The position numbers and the translations under genes were made by a program. From an uncultured Bacilli bacterium (GTDB lineage Bacteria > Bacillota_I > Bacilli_A > RF39 > UBA660), in assembly GCA_944363685.1 (NCBI GenBank), contig CALVUV010000024.1, positions 1 through 13,639 on the forward strand: a DNA stretch of 13,639 bases, given 5' to 3'. Positions 12,769 through 13,639 of this stretch are shown here, piece after piece. Each line of letters opens with the position of its first letter. Position 1 is the first letter of the stretch. The notes below the pieces were generated by a model. The model did not search any database. It was given only the letters and a program-made list of their open reading frames with translations, and was not told where the DNA came from.

Positions 12769-12780
12769 AGTGTGTATAAT
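12753..12780 (+). promoter_or_regulatory. SigA-type promoter of the CHC2 gene
   Basis: TTGATG (12753-12758), a 16-base spacer and TATAAT (12775-12780) lie 27 bases before ATG 12808. The element interleaves with the divergent xerD promoter, so polymerase could hardly occupy both at once. Confidence 0.65.
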
Positions 12781-12807
12781 AATATTCAATAGTTTCGAGG
12801 TGATATG

Positions 12808-13557
12808 ATGAATAAGAATATTGATGAGATTTTACAACTTAAAGTTGAAGAAATTGTTATTAAAGGTTGTACTGAAGGTTTAAAAGTTGAAGATTATTCT
12901 GAAATAAGAGAATTTTTGTTTAACTATCGAAACTATAAAGATAATCTTTATTATAAGAAACTTGAAAATGTATTATGTAATCATAATTCTTTACGATACT
13001 ATTATGATGATGATTATATTTTTTATCTATGGAGTAATTCTAGTCTTTTACCTTTTGTTCTCGCAAATAATACTCATGATAGAATAAAATTGTATTCAAC
13101 CGATAGTTTTATGTTCTTATGCCAATTTCATAGGGAAAAAACACCTTCACTAGGAGTAACAAATCATGTGAACTTAATGTATTGTTTTGGTTGTGGATTT
13201 GGTGGTAATGTTTTTCACTATTTGCAAAATTATGAAAAAATATCTTTTAAAGAAGCTTTATCTTTAGTTGCCGAAGTATATAATTTAGAAAAGGCTGATG
13301 TTAAAGTTAATAAAGCTTTAATTGACAAATATAAAGAGAGTATTATGAGTAATAGATATTTAGAATTAATAGAACAAGGTATAGAAAGACTTGATGATAG
13401 AAAAGATAGAGGAATCATCACTTCTTATGATGATAGTGCTAAGAAGGCATATAATAAAAACTTAATACAAAGGCAAGCGATTATTGATAATAAAAGAATA
13501 GAAGACTATCCTAAAGATAAAATATATACTAAAGTTTATCTAGATAGAGTTATTTAG
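12808..13557 (+). CDS. Stand-alone CHC2 (DnaG-type) zinc-ribbon protein
   Basis: The 249-residue protein carries a primase-type zinc ribbon in its centre. Cys105, His108, Cys126 and Cys129 sit in C-Q-F-H-R-E-K-T-P-S and Y-C-F-G-C-G, followed by G-G-N-V-F-H-Y-L-Q and an F-K-E-A-L-S-L-V-A helix. This is the CHC2 domain that in DnaG binds template DNA. Nothing resembling a TOPRIM catalytic core follows; the C-terminal 80 residues are charged and helical, and the N-terminal 100 residues are unfamiliar. It is thus not a primase but may bind DNA or help a replication, plasmid or phage-derived function. ATG 12808 is chosen because GAGG (12797-12800) is seven bases away; ATG 12805 is closer. No terminator follows; a new promoter begins after its stop. 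Confidence 0.78.
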   Translation: MNKNIDEILQLKVEEIVIKGCTEGLKVEDYSEIREFLFNYRNYKDNLYYKKLENVLCNHNSLRYYYDDDYIFYLWSNSSLLPFVLANNTHDRIKLYSTDSFMFLCQFHREKTPSLGVTNHVNLMYCFGCGFGGNVFHYLQNYEKISFKEALSLVAEVYNLEKADVKVNKALIDKYKESIMSNRYLELIEQGIERLDDRKDRGIITSYDDSAKKAYNKNLIQRQAIIDNKRIEDYPKDKIYTKVYLDRVI

Positions 13558-13564
13558 AGTGATA

Positions 13565-13593
13565 TTGATTTAACATTAAAACAGTGTTATAAT
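13565..13593 (+). promoter_or_regulatory. Extended -10 promoter of the final gene
   Basis: TTGATT (13565-13570), a 17-base spacer and TATAAT (13588-13593) preceded by TG at 13585-13586 make one of the best promoters in the window. It lies 31 bases before the TTG start at 13625. Confidence 0.82.
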
Positions 13594-13624
13594 TAGTAAA
13601 CAAATTAAGAAAGGGGTGTTAGTC

Positions 13625-13639
13625 TTGTCTAAACATATA
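13625..13639 (+). CDS. 5' end of an unidentified gene (partial)
   Basis: Only five codons are in view: TTG, then S-K-H-I. AAAGGGGTG (13610-13618) is a good ribosome site before the TTG, and a strong promoter precedes it, so a real gene very probably starts here. Too little is present to identify the product. Confidence 0.55.

Noticed and set aside
13230..13421. Leftward 63-codon ORF
   Set aside because: It is contained in the CHC2 gene on the opposite strand, is low-complexity Ser/Leu-rich, and has no recognisable ribosome site.

Overview
The window is a 13.6 kb piece of a very AT-rich, low-GC Gram-positive chromosome. Gene content points to a Bacilli-type Firmicute: nusB-xseA-xseB, a long Bacilli/Mollicutes-style mnmA, and xerD directly followed by deoB as in Bacillus. 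The spore genes spoIVB and spoIIM indicate an endospore former or a recent descendant of one. TGA is used as a stop (genes ending at 2843 and 3310) and TGG encodes Trp, so the standard bacterial code applies despite the Mollicutes-like composition. Extreme AT richness, tight packing and frequent TTG starts fit uncultured, AT-rich gut Bacilli (RF39-like lineages). That placement is an inference, not a demonstration.

Layout. Bases 21-3310 are one rightward operon whose promoter lies upstream of the window: nusB, xseA, xseB, a DUF1653 protein, an unknown 219-residue protein and a flavodoxin-like protein. It meets spoIVB (3313-4320, minus) at a shared hairpin. At 4445-4918 a small promoter-driven operon encodes an unknown 100-residue protein, a 35-residue very basic microprotein and possibly a 12-codon ORF. 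It converges on a 30-residue membrane miniprotein (minus, 4941-5033) that resembles Prli42. spoIIM (5136-5765) then runs tail-to-tail into a membrane-anchored HExxH metalloprotease (5762-7327, minus). That gene is divergent from mnmA (7432-8547). An HTH protein (8651-9418) follows, with a palindromic candidate operator across its promoter. Two small membrane proteins (9526-9995), a non-coding stretch of about 11% GC, and a DUF1540 Cys-rich protein (10429-10605) come next. The xerD-deoB operon (minus, 10650-12721) is divergent, through interleaved promoters, from a stand-alone CHC2 zinc-ribbon gene (12808-13557). The start of an unidentified gene (TTG at 13625) closes the window.

How the genes work together. 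The first operon joins transcription antitermination and DNA repair or degradation functions. spoIVB and spoIIM belong to engulfment and sigma-K checkpoint signalling of sporulation. In B. subtilis, xerD-drm lies just upstream of dacF-spoIIA, so part of that synteny is kept here. mnmA, deoB and xerD are housekeeping. The less familiar material lies in the small proteins, the metalloprotease, the autoregulated-looking HTH gene and the CHC2 protein. No rRNA, tRNA, CRISPR array, insertion sequence or phage structural gene was recognised.
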